This document shows, one piece after another, positions 1 to 8,753 of a stretch of 14,536 bases of DNA (position 1 is its first letter; every line of letters begins with the position of its first letter). The stretch covers positions 1-14,536 of the forward strand of contig BBXU01001457.1 of NCBI GenBank assembly GCA_001598975.1, read 5' to 3'. The notes beneath the pieces are model-generated. The model was given only the letters and a program-made list of their open reading frames with translations. It was not told the origin of the DNA and ran no database searches. The DNA is from Parachlorella kessleri (lineage: Eukaryota > Chlorophyta > Trebouxiophyceae > Chlorellales > Chlorellaceae). The translations under genes were made by a program, and so were the position numbers.

Positions 1-47
1 CGTCAAGCAGCAGGCAAAAATAACATTTGTGTAAGCTCATCCTGCAA

Positions 48-290
48 CCAGCCCTGTCAGCCCAGCCCAGCTCTCACTTCCTGTTTGCACTACCTGTGAC
101 CCATGGTAATAAAAGCAATGCATCCAGCCCTGCCAGTACAATTCGGTGCCACTTTCTGTTTGCACTACCTGCCACCCTTACTAATAGATCTGGCAAGACC
201 CAGGAGCGATACTGGCATCCAGCCCAGTCGGTACAGTTCAATCTTTCTCCTCTCGGTTCGCACTACCTGCCACCCATACTAATAAACATA
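48..290 (+). repeat. Three imperfect tandem copies of a dispersed repeat (copies A, B, C)
   Basis: Three units begin with CCAGCCCTGTCAG-like sequence at 48, 124 and 219, so spacing is about 76 and 95 bases. Each then has a variable pyrimidine-rich middle. Each ends in a conserved block close to GTTCGCACTACCTGCCACCC followed by TTACTAATAA-like sequence. Copies B and C are linked by GGCAAGACCCAGGAGC (192-207), and a close variant of this precedes the copy near 8670. The family recurs at 7399-7466, 8656-8753 and weakly at 10160-10190. The block translates as something like FALPATLTNK in one frame, but stops and the lack of a gene context make coding unlikely. Its class (satellite fragment, SINE-like element or other) is not known to me. 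Confidence 0.7.
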
Positions 291-468
291 CATTGGCCTT
301 TTATATGGTCGCCCCACACAGATTGCCTGCACTCTGAGCTTGTGTATAAAGTCTCCACACAGTTCCTGACCTGCGACTCGCACCTTTCCAATTCGCATTG
401 GATATTGTTCTGTATTTCCAAGTGGGAAGTGTGGTGAGACAAAGGGTGGTCAGGCGATAGGTGGCAGC

Positions 469-750
469 ATGCGAGGATGCAGGCTCGTTGCCTGGCTGCT
501 TCCACGGGCCCTTGCCGATCCAGATAAGATCTTACAGGACGCACTAGACGTAGGCATTCAAGACACTGCAAGTTACATTGATATGCCTGCTCTGACAGGA
601 ATTGAAGTTGGCCAAGCTTTGGAGGCGCAGGCGGGGCCCCTTAAGACTACTCCACTAGAAGCACGATCGCAGGGTGACTGGTTGAAACCACAACAGCACA
701 ATTTCTATTTAATTCTAGCCAAAAGACATCCGTGGCTGGGTTCTGCATGA
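469..750 (+). CDS. Unrecognised 93-residue open frame (doubtful)
   Basis: An ATG-started frame of 93 residues ends just before the MATE upstream region. The middle part, around ADPDKILQDALDVGIQD and DMPALTGIEVGQALEAQAGP, has a more protein-like residue balance than the other short frames here. I do not recognise a family. There is no visible domain, signal peptide or membrane segment. It could be a chance frame, a 3' exon of a gene entering from the left, or a pseudogene fragment. The evidence is composition alone. Confidence 0.15.
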   Translation: MRGCRLVAWLLPRALADPDKILQDALDVGIQDTASYIDMPALTGIEVGQALEAQAGPLKTTPLEARSQGDWLKPQQHNFYLILAKRHPWLGSA

Positions 751-1039
751 TGCCCTTGGATCCCCTGACTTCCCAGTTCCCAGAGGGAGGTAAGGTGCCA
801 CGGATATGTGCTGAACAAAGCACCGCCAGTCATCCTTAGTGAAGTAAGTCTGTGCGGGAGGCACAGTACCCGGTGTGACGGTCGACCGACTATACCTGGG
901 TTCACCGCACCCAGTAGGGAGAGTGCTGATATCGAATAGCTGTTGTCACGCAGGCTGTGAGGCGCCGCTTGTGGCAGAGCTGTGAGCAAGGCACTTGGCC
1001 ACCTCCCCACAGCCCTACTTGCAGTCCCAGGACGGCAGC

Positions 1040-4000
1040 ATGGAGGACGCCACCAGTACGACCCCTTTCGCCTCGCCCGACGTCCAGCCACCTACACCTA
1101 CCCGTTTGCGCCCCCTACGCACGGCCTCCTGGCGAGAGGCCTGCAACGAGGCCTCCCTGCTATCGCCGCTAGCTGCCGGGTTCAGCCGGTCCTTGGCTGA
1201 CGGGCTATCTCGGCGGTCGATGGCCCTGCCTCTGCTGGAGGATGAGAAGGCTGGAGAGGCTCAGGAGGGCACTGCAAATGAATGGAGCTGCTACCAGAAG
1301 GAGCTGGCAAGGTGTGCCATGGTGGAGGCTGTTGCCTGCGTGTTGGAGCCACATGTTGCCCGGTCTCCTACTTCGCAGGTCGCACGCAGTAGCACACGCG
1401 CCCGCATCGGTGTTGTCTTGACAGCAGGTTTGCTTGGTCCTATACTGCAAGCTGCGTCCGAAGCTTGGTCACATTGCGCAAGCACCTAGCCACGCCATGA
1501 TCCTTCCCGACGATTTTGGCACTGCCTGCCCCTGTCGGTGCAACAGCTTACTGGCTTTCCACACGCCTATGAACCCACACATGTGTAGGGAGGTTGAAGG
1601 GGCCACCTGCCCTGCCTTGGCGTCTTCCTCCAGTTCACTCTTGCCACACTGCTATCCCCATGCACCGCAGGGTGCTGCGCCTGGCGCTGCCGCTGTCGGT
1701 CACCAACCTCACCGGGTTTGCCTTGGGCCTGATCACCATAAGCTTTGTGGGTAGGCTGGGGGAGCACGAGCTGAGCGTGGCCATATTAGCGACCAGCATC
1801 TTCAACGTCACGGGCCTGTCGGTGAGTGGATGAGGTGCGATGTGCGTTGCATCCCCAAGGGCTGCTGATGGACTTGGGTTGCTCGGCCATTGCCCGCTGT
1901 GTGGCAGCAAAGCAAGCTGGTGAGGACATGGCTGACATTGTCATGCAAATGGTTGCCTTCACCCTTGTACCCTTCGTACCCTGTTGGGTGGTAGTGAACC
2001 AGCGTTCGCTGCCCCCTGGCTTGCAGTTATTGATCGGTTTTGCGGCGGCTATGGAAACATTCTGCGGGTGAGTGGAAGGCAGGCACCACCTGAACCTGCT
2101 TGCTGCGGTGTCAGGGTACAGGATGTGCTATGCCACATTTCTGGATCTGCACTGTGTTTGTAGTCGTTGGCCATGTGTAACCATCAACAGCTGGGACTTG
2201 CCTGGGATCACCTGAGCGCAAGCCCTCAGTGCTCACCCAAGCTTGTGCTGCCTTGCAGGCAGGCCTTTGGGGCCGGCTCGTACCGTCTAGTAGGCGTAGT
2301 GCTTCAGCGGGCCATCATCCTCACGTCGCTGCTGGTCCTGGCTGTCGCAGTGCTGTGGAGCCAAGCAGAGAGGTTGCTGCTGCTGCTCGGACAGGTGCTT
2401 TTCAGTTTTCTTTTGGTTTAAAGGTGATCTGATGCGGTGATCTCAATACTGGTTGGTGGGTGGTAGCTCACTCAGTGAGGCTGCTATGAGCCAGAGTTGA
2501 CACTTAGCTCATCATTGAATCATCCATCATACACAGGTATGTCACTGCTCGGTGCAAAACATGGTTGCACTCAGCTCTTTGGCAGCATCGGCATGGCCTG
2601 CATAGCCTTCTCCCTGCACACGCCTGCTTAGCCCTTACCTGCGCTCTTACCTGCGCTCTTACCTGCACTCGCAGCTGACCTTCAGGTCCCTGCTTGCCTC
2701 TGCAGAACGGGCCAATCTCTGCGGGCGCTGCACGGTACCTGCACTTGGCCATCCCCGCCCTCTACTTCACCGGCTTGTTTGAGGCGTTCAAGCGCTACCT
2801 CATGGCTCAGGTGGGGACCACCGCTCTGCAGCTTGTGTAAGACAATGCGACCGCCGAACTTTTGTCAGCGCAGTTTCATGGATCAAGCGGGATAAGGGCC
2901 GAGTGGCTGTTGCTTTTTTTGTTATGGCTGGAGTGGTGCATGTGCTGGATGAAGCGGCCGTGCAAGCTGATCATTGTTGACGGCTCCTCTGCGTGCCACT
3001 CCTGCCACACCCTGTTGCTCCTTACGGTCCCTGGTTGTTGGGGCTCTCTTTGCCTCGACACGCTTTGCATTGCAGACCTCCTGACGCTTGCTCTGCATGT
3101 GGTTGCAGGGAGCCGTACGCCCTGCCACAGCTGTGACTCTGCTGGCGCTGGCGCTGGCACCTCTCTACAACTACCTGCTCATCTATAGGCTGGGATGGGG
3201 CCTCGATGGGGCTGCCCTGGCGGTGGATGCAATACAGGTGGTTGATGTGCCTTGTTGGCCACTTGCCTCTCATGCTAGGTCAGTATGAAATCGGGTACTG
3301 AGGAGTCCCGACCATGCTGGTTTGGGTGGTAGCTTCCTGATCAAGGTAACAGCGGCTGCTGAGCTAGGTAGCCATATGAGATCTGTGCAAGCGCGGCTGT
3401 GCCACTGTGGATGATGTATTGCACACTGGGTTGTGGCCTCATTGTTAGGTGTCTAGTCCAGCCTGGTATCTGCGGTGCAACAGCTACTCACAGATTGAGT
3501 ACATGTATGAGGCAACTGGCCTGCACCATGCTTCCGGACTATCTACAATGTCCGCCAACGTCCTCTCATAATGCTTGTGGCCGGTATGCCCTTGGCACCA
3601 GCCCCACCCGCATTTCAGTGGGGCTTCAACCGCTTTGATATTCAAATGCTGGCCCCACAGGCGACCATGGCCCTCGCCCTGGGCGGCTACATAGCCGTGA
3701 GGGATGTGCGGAGGCGGTCACACCCCATGAGCACGTGGAAAGGGTGGAGCCTGGAGGCATTTAGGGGTTGGGGCGGCTACTTCCGCTTTGCCCTGCCCAG
3801 CGTGGCTATGATATGCTGCGAGTGGTGGACATTTGAGGCAGGTGAGGAGTGGCCAAAGTACTGCTGTCCCATGCTGTGCATGCCGTGCTGTGCTCTTATG
3901 TAGTGGCATGGAGGTACCCTGCAAAGGGAAACGATGCCTCATCTGGAGGTTGCCATTCACACTGTTGCACAGCGCGAGAGCACAACATCTCCCACCCAAG

Positions 4001-5763
4001 ACAGCGCCAGCAGTGAAGGAGCCCACAGTGGCGGCATACGCTGTGCGGAGGAAGTGCGAGAGGGGCTTCTGCAGTATAGCATGATGCTTCCAGGGTGACG
4101 TGATGCTTTTCACACGGGAACTGGTTTTCTGATGGCGGTGCAGTGATTATTATGAGTGGATGGCTGCCCGACCCAGATGTCAGCGTGGCTGTCATGGGTA
4201 TAGCAATCAACCTGTCAGGTAGGGGGATTGGGCATGCAAGCTCTCCTTGACACGGCGACGGAGAATAGCCTGCCGCTGTCTGTACTGGCAACCACTGCAG
4301 CAGCTGCAAATACAGTTTCAGGGGCAGCAGTCCGCCTAGCTGCGTGGCCATGCGTGCAGAACAGCAGAAATGCAACAGACTGGCCCCTGTTGCAGCTGGT
4401 CTGCAATAGCCTTTTTTTATAGCCCTGGTATTGTCTCACCAACTGCGTCTGTTGGTACAGGTGTTGTGTACATGATGATCACTGGGCTGGCAATGGCGGC
4501 GTCAGTTAGGGTGGGTACCGTCTAAAGCGAGTGCTGATACCTGCGTGGCTCGATGGATCGCGGGCCAACATTGTTCATCCTGGGCGTTAGGTCACCGGGT
4601 TGCCGCCGGGGGCCTTCCTCAATCTGGGGGCAAGGCCAGGTGTTGAATGCAAGCATTGCCCATGTGTACATGCTTTTTTTTGACAAATGTGCAGGTCAGT
4701 AACTCATTGGGGGCAGGGCGGCCACGCTCTGCACGGCGTGCTACGCTGACGGCGCTCTGCCTCACGCTGGGCCTGGAGCTAGTCTGCGGTGTCACGGTCT
4801 TTGCAGCGCGCCACCAGCTGCCCTACCTGTTCACAAGCATACCCGGGGTGGTGTCACTGACGGTCACGGTGCTGCCCATCTTTGCCATCAGCCTCCCGGG
4901 GGATGGCGTGAATGCCGTCCTTCAGGGTCTGCTCAGAGGCAAGTGCTGCTTCTGTCGGTGGTGATGCACAGGCCCAAGGCTACTCGAATTCGATGTGATG
5001 GCTGCTTCCACACGTCCTGGCTCCTAGCGAGTGAAACCCTGTAGTTTGGCACTTACCTGGGGGAGCATTTCAATGACAAAGAACTCGGAGGTCCCTTCCA
5101 TGGCACACTGCAGCTTGTGATTGCTCTTGGTTGGCTTTGGTGTATTGCTTCAGGTGCTGGCAAGCAGGAGCTGGGTGCTGTGACAAACATCTGCAGCTAC
5201 TGGGGCTGCGGCCTGCCCCTGGCAGCAACCTTTGCGTTCAAGCTGCACATGGGGGTCAAGGGCCTGTGGTGGGGGCTGGTGGCTGTCAACACGCTGCAGG
5301 TAAGGATTACCTAGGCATCTTAACCTGGGTGACCTCGCTAGGTGTAGATTGCAATGCCTCTAACCTGGGCGGTCACCTGCACTGGAGGCATTGATTGCAA
5401 AGGAACCGAGCAAGGCTCTGCTGGGAACAGCAGTGAGGCTTCACTGTGAGCTGGGGTTGCAGACCTTGGATTCCATGAGATCAGAAGTGGAATCCATGAG
5501 ATCAGAAGGGTGGATGGGGCAACACAGGGTAGAGAATGCAAGTAAAGCTAAGTGACAAGGTGCGCGGCAACCCAAGCTGCTCTGTCTGTTCGCAGGGGGC
5601 GCTGATGCTGCTGATTGCCCTGCGTTTCGACTTTGCCAAGGAGTCGGAGAAAGCACAGGCGAGGTTCCAAGACCGGGATGAAGACTTGGTTGAGCCCTTG
5701 CTCGAGCAAGGCGGGGAGCAGCTGCAGGCTAGTGGCCTTGCTGTAGGCGATGGTTTGAGTTGA
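1040..5763 (+). CDS. MATE-family multidrug/organic-cation efflux antiporter (plant DTX type), 12 exons
   Basis: Exons: 1040-1311, 1671-1821, 2027-2067, 2259-2394, 2706-2810, 3109-3237, 3661-3841, 4144-4218, 4461-4510, 4695-4938, 5154-5299, 5596-5763. The spliced frame is open for 565 residues, and phases agree at all eleven joins. Residues 1-88 are a hydrophilic, presumably cytosolic leader. The two six-helix MATE lobes follow. Family signatures: VLRLALPLSVTNL (from 92), METFCGQAFGAGSYRL (about 150-165), FEAFKRYLMAQ (end of exon 5), CCEWWTFE (exon 7), SNSLGAGRPRSARRA (from 382), LQGLLRGAGKQELGAV (from about 455) and KGLWWGL. The tail is acidic. MATE carriers export organic cations, flavonoids or xenobiotics in exchange for H+ or Na+ across the plasma or vacuolar membrane; substrate cannot be read here. 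The start is the first ATG after an in-frame TGA (983-985). Intron 10 is GC-AG. Family call is very secure; exon ends follow from phase plus homology pattern. Confidence 0.93.
2629..2664 (+). repeat. 12-base tandem repeat in MATE intron 4
   Basis: Two perfect copies of GCGCTCTTACCT (2641-2652, 2653-2664) follow a diverged third copy (2629-2640). The array lies about 40 bases before the exon 5 acceptor. On the opposite strand each unit reads AGGTAAGAGCGC, which contains a consensus splice-donor sequence. Confidence 0.8.
4939..5153 (+). other. GC-AG intron (intron 10 of the MATE gene)
   Basis: The reading frame before this intron ends in CTC AGA G and is followed by GCAAGT, the classic context of a GC donor. 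The acceptor is TTCAG at 5149-5153. Joining them gives RGAGKQELGAV, which restores the expected MATE LRG-G-KQ-LGA motif. No GT donor nearby gives that result in phase. All other predicted introns in the window are GT-AG. Confidence 0.85.
5472..5508 (+). repeat. Direct repeat in MATE intron 11
   Basis: TCCATGAGATCAGAAG occurs twice, at 5472-5487 and 5493-5508, a 21-base period with GGA/GGAA-like spacer. It is wholly intronic and probably a small tandem duplication. Confidence 0.8.
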
Positions 5764-6312
5764 CCTCAGGCATACCGTTTGGCTGTGGTAGCAGACGGGC
5801 CTGGTGGCTCTAATAGCTCAACCTCAATGAGTCACAGGGCGGGAGCTGGCCACTGATTACGGTTCCAGCGGCCGCACGGCAAGCGCTCCCCAAGCACTGG
5901 TGGTCAGTGATCGCATCTGCGTCACTGCAGTTGTCTGAGGTTGCGTCTGAACCCTGACACGTGTCTGGTGGGTCAGAAGACAGTGCCGGCACCCCGGGGT
6001 GCACACTGTCTTACGGCATATGTGCCATATAGGCACAAGTCTGTAGATACCTTGGTTGCGCTGTCACATGCCTCTAGGCCATGTGACAGCACAACTTGGG
6101 TTTGAGTCACAGGACCGTGATAGCCTGTCACTGACAGGAGGGGTCAAGGCAACGGTGTCTGCCCTCTGCAAGGCAAGGCGCCTGCAGCCAGCCCACGGCC
6201 AGGCTCGACCGATTGTAGCACCTGCCAGGCTCGGCCATTGTAGAGAAGAGGAGAAGAAGAAGAAGAAAACTCGACAAGGAGTGACTTAGTTCGATCAGTA
6301 CAAAGTGTACCG
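5764..6312. other. 3' flank of the MATE gene, no gene seen
   Basis: This should include the MATE 3' untranslated region. I found no TGTAA algal poly(A) signal in it. It contains the inverted-repeat cluster at 5956-6090 and a purine-rich GAGAAGAAGAAGAAGAAAAC tract around 6249-6270. Open frames here are short and unconvincing. Confidence 0.5.
5956..6090. other. Cluster of four inverted repeats (potential stem-loops)
   Basis: Four symmetric elements lie in 135 bases. (1) The palindrome GACACGTGTC is at 5956-5965. (2) AAGACAGTG (5977-5985) pairs perfectly with CACTGTCTT (6004-6012), enclosing the 14-base palindrome GCACCCCGGGGTGC (5989-6002). (3) TGTGCC (6021-6026) pairs with GGCACA (6032-6037) around ATATA. 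(4) GCTGTCACATG (6060-6070) pairs perfectly with CATGTGACAGC (6080-6090) around a 9-base loop. The cluster starts about 190 bases after the MATE stop codon, so it may fold in that 3' untranslated region or mark the gene boundary. Function is unknown. Confidence 0.75.
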
Positions 6313-6922
6313 CTACACAATTGCACCGAAAGGAGGAATCGGTAACCCTAATAACCCCCCAATGACCCACTCATACAGAGGCCAACGCATATATGAGATG
6401 GGCGGAAAGGGCCCTATCCCCAGAGGTAGACCACGGTGTGTATCATGGGGGCTCCCGGTAGGGAGGTGGTCCACCCCTGCCCCGTTTTCTTGCTGAGTGG
6501 CTAGGTTCCGGGCGCTTGCGCTTGCGTGGCCTGGGTCGTGGCTGACTGGATGCTGTGGCGGCAGTGGCGGCGGTGCTGGAGGCTGTGGTGGCCCGCCTGC
6601 GGCGGGTTGGTTGAGCATGGTCTGGAGCCGGCGCTGGTAGTCGTCGCCTGGTTCGTGGAGCGGTGTCTTGGGAAGGCGCGGGTCGTCTGCGCCTGGGGCT
6701 GGCGGGGGGAGGGGAGCCTGTAGCATGCGCTGCAAGCGTAGGGTGGGGTTGCTGGTTAGGAGCGGGGGGTTGGGGGAGAACTTTGTGGCATGCCCAAGAA
6801 CCGCAGGCATGTATCACAAGATTTCGGAGTATGGATAAGATGCAGGTGCGCAGCAGGATCTTGACCTGCACAAACGCGTAGTTCGCAGGTTCAGCCCGGC
6901 CTGTAACAGTGAAGTCGCTCAT
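6313..6922 (-). CDS. Tentative small proline-rich protein, two exons
   Basis: Proposed exons on the minus strand are 6922-6866 and 6729-6313, giving 157 residues. Exon 1 reads MSDFTVTGRAEPANYAFVQ and ends at a CAG/GTCAAG donor. The acceptor is CTTGCAG (6736-6730), and phase 0 is kept. The join gives YAFVQRMLQAPLPPP, with a loosely similar DDYQRRLQTMLNQP later, so a short degenerate internal repeat is possible. The rest is rich in Pro, Ala and Gln and probably disordered. Without splicing, the first frame stays open to 6443 as a Pro/Arg-rich 159-residue protein, and a separate frame starts at an ATG at 6810. I do not recognise a family. Its start faces the zinc-ribbon gene start 238 bases away, as in a divergent promoter. 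It may be a chance frame in GC-rich DNA, and the C-terminal part is the least certain. Confidence 0.35.
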
Positions 6923-7160
6923 AGTAGTATTGATATTACATTATTAATAGAGGACTGTGAAGAAGGTGAGCAACGTCTGCCAAACGCTTGGCCAAGCCCT
7001 GAATCTTGGTATGGAGATGGTACGGAGCGACATGTCGGACGCTATGTGTTCTCTGTTGACAAAGTTCTGTCACGGCAAATTCAACCAGCAGGTGCTTGAT
7101 CTCTAATTGCTGAGTGCAGGCTCCAACTTGCTGGCTTGAAGCATCTGAAGGAGAGCAAGC
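6923..7160. promoter_or_regulatory. Putative divergent promoter region
   Basis: This is the 238-base gap between the ATG of the tentative minus-strand gene (6922) and the ATG of the zinc-ribbon gene (7161). The left end is AT-rich (about 6920-6950, including ATATTACATTATTAATAG), unlike the surrounding DNA. CTAAT followed by GAGTGCAG (about 7103-7120) resembles a branch point and acceptor, so a 5' untranslated intron for the plus-strand gene is possible. No named promoter element is recognised. Confidence 0.3.
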
Positions 7161-7581
7161 ATGAATTTCATCCCTATCATTTTCGTCTGGGGGCACTATA
7201 ATCGAACCAAGCCCCTGCAGAAAGCCAACAACTGCCCAAACTGTGGCCAGCAGCAGGGCGCGCAGCTCTACGAAACATATAACCGCTGCCACTTCTGTTT
7301 CGTACCACTTTTCAAGTCCACCGGCAAGCGGAGGTGAGGTTTGGATAGATACCCTGCACAAGGCTTGGCTGGCGAGTCGTCAGTACAAGGTAACAGTTCA
7401 GCCCTGTCCGTACAGTTAACCTATCATCCACTGTTCGCACTACCTGCCACCCTTACCATCAACAAAGAAGGTGCACCTCTTAAGCTGCCCAGGAGGGAGA
7501 GGATCTATGCACATTGGGTCCCCTCCTGTACTTTGCAGGTACTATAAGTGTGGTCGCTGTGGCAGCGTGTATCCTGCATAG
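7161..7581 (+). CDS. Small zinc-ribbon protein (zinc-ribbon-15-like), two exons
   Basis: Exons are 7161-7333 and 7539-7581, giving 71 residues. The donor is GGAG/GTGAGG and the acceptor CTTTGCAG; the split codon is AGG. The protein opens with a short hydrophobic stretch (MNFIPIIFVWG). It has two CxxC pairs: CPNC at 25-28 and CGRC near 62-65. A middle segment, CHFCFVPLFK (43-52), sits between them. The pattern matches the small eukaryotic zinc-ribbon family in which a CPxCG knuckle, a hydrophobic FxFVPLF-type strand and a second C-G-xC knuckle build one zinc site. The role of these proteins is poorly known; I infer only zinc binding. The ATG is the first after an in-frame TGA (7146-7148). Exon 2 adds only 13 residues, but without it the second knuckle is missing. 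The intron holds a copy of the dispersed repeat. It is easily missed because the two exons lie in different frames and are short. Confidence 0.8.
7399..7466 (+). repeat. Dispersed repeat, copy D (in zinc-ribbon intron)
   Basis: CAGCCCTGTCCGTACAGTT is followed by a variable middle, then CTGTTCGCACTACCTGCCAC and CCTTACCATCAACAAA. This is the same order as copies A-C at the left end. It lies wholly within the intron 7334-7538. Confidence 0.75.
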
Positions 7582-8128
7582 GGCAGCTTGCACCCCTCGT
7601 CTTGTGCTAGCACCGGTTGTGCTGGAGGGATATATAGTAATGCCCCAAGGGCAGGTGTGCTGGCAGGTAAGAACTGAACTTGGTATAGGAATATGGAAAG
7701 GCGTGCTGTCCCTGCTGGGCTTTGGCCACAGAAGGCTACCCCAAAAAAGAGTGGCAAGCCATGCCTGATCAGACTGTGAGTGAGTCGGTGTGGGGGCAGT
7801 GCGACTGGCAAGGAGTTTTTGCTGAGGATAACGATCAAGATTTACCCGGACTGCCCTCGGAACCTTTGATGGGCCTGTGTACACGGTGGCTTTAGGGTTC
7901 TTCCTCTAGACTATGCAGCGGTGCTGTGTGTATATGTACACTCAGTGTGCAGGGCATGTTCTTTCGCTCCCCTATAGGGGAACAACTTCCCCAGCCGGGG
8001 GTCAGTCCTCTCGCACCGCACCCAGCAGCTGAAGGTGGTGCAAAGCAAAGTTCTTGACGAACTTACATTTGTTATGGTGGCAGGCTGTGAGAGGAGATAG
8101 GGTTAAACTGTATTTATTTAGGGTGGCC

Positions 8129-8133
8129 TGTAA
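8129..8133 (+). terminator. Possible TGTAA polyadenylation signal
   Basis: TGTAA is the usual poly(A) signal of many green algae. This is the first one downstream of the zinc-ribbon stop, about 550 bases away. A pentamer is expected often by chance, so support is weak. Confidence 0.25.
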
Positions 8134-8419
8134 TGTGATTTGAGAGGAGGCAGGAGTTTACTTGGATGGCAGGGTTCTATGCGTTTTTTGCTCTGTATTG
8201 ACAGAGCTGGGTGCATTTGTGCTCTGGGTCTTTGCCTAACTTTTGATCTAGTTGGCCTCTGTATCTGTAGTGAAATGTGAGCCACTTTTAGTCTGCCATG
8301 GTTCCTGTGGGATGCTTTGCTAGGGCATGTGTCTACAACTTGTGTATTGGATATGGTGTCCTGAAGGTGAACCTGTCGTACAGGGCCCTACCTTGGTCCT
8401 AGATCTTTAGGGCCTAGTT

Positions 8420-8478
8420 GGTCCAGGGATGGGAAATAAAAATAATAATAAAAAAAATGGGATGGTCCAGGGATGGGA
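8420..8478. repeat. 15-base direct duplication flanking an A-rich tract
   Basis: GGTCCAGGGATGGGA occurs at 8420-8434 and again, unchanged, at 8464-8478. The 29 bases between them are almost all A and T, built of AATAAAAATAATAAT-like sequence, then an A-run and TGGGAT. The arrangement is that of a target-site duplication around a poly(A)-like insert, although a simple tandem duplication could also explain it. Confidence 0.7.
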
Positions 8479-8655
8479 GGGAAGTGCGTGCGGTTTCTGA
8501 AGCCTCGAGTGTTGATGCGGGACTCTAGATTAACTTACCCATTTTCAAATTTGCATGTGGGAATACAGTCCCCTCCTGTTGGGGAAGCTAAATGCCCGTC
8601 CACTAAGTGGCTGCAAGCTTTAAGCGCACAGGTGACAATATTGATTAATCAAACT

Positions 8656-8753
8656 CAGGCAGGACCCAGAGCACAGCTGCATCCTGCTCTGTCAGCACAT
8701 TTCACCCATATCTCCTCTCTTCGTTCGCATTGCCTGCCTCCATCAACAAACAC
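8656..8753 (+). repeat. Dispersed repeat, copy E
   Basis: CAGGCAGGACCCAGAGC is followed by CATCCTGCTCTGTCAGCACA, a pyrimidine-rich middle, then CTTCGTTCGCATTGCCTGCC and TCCATCAACAAAC. It parallels copies B-C, including the GGCARGACCCAG lead-in, but is more diverged. Confidence 0.65.

Larger units (their letters stand above)
1..1039. other. Upstream flank of the MATE gene
   Basis: No confident gene. The first 300 bases hold three imperfect copies of a dispersed repeat, listed separately. A short ATG-started frame at 469-750 is also listed separately. The rest (751-1039) should contain the promoter and 5' untranslated region of the MATE gene. No clear TATA box or other motif stands out. An in-frame TGA at 983-985 limits how far the MATE coding region could extend upstream without a further exon. 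Confidence 0.5.

Noticed and set aside
27..437. Plus-strand open frame of 136 residues
   Set aside because: It is a translation of the tandem dispersed repeat copies and has no gene-like domain. Its apparent start is not an ATG.
995..1039. Upstream start for the MATE gene at 995
   Set aside because: The codon at 995 is TTG. The first in-frame ATG after the TGA at 983-985 is at 1040.
3718..4375. Two overlapping minus-strand open frames inside the MATE gene
   Set aside because: They cross MATE exons 7 and 8 and the introns between and after them on the other strand, and show no recognisable domain.
6936..7361. Minus-strand open frame of 141 residues
   Set aside because: It is antisense to the zinc-ribbon exon 1, which has clear zinc knuckles and a splice donor, and it matches no family I recognise.
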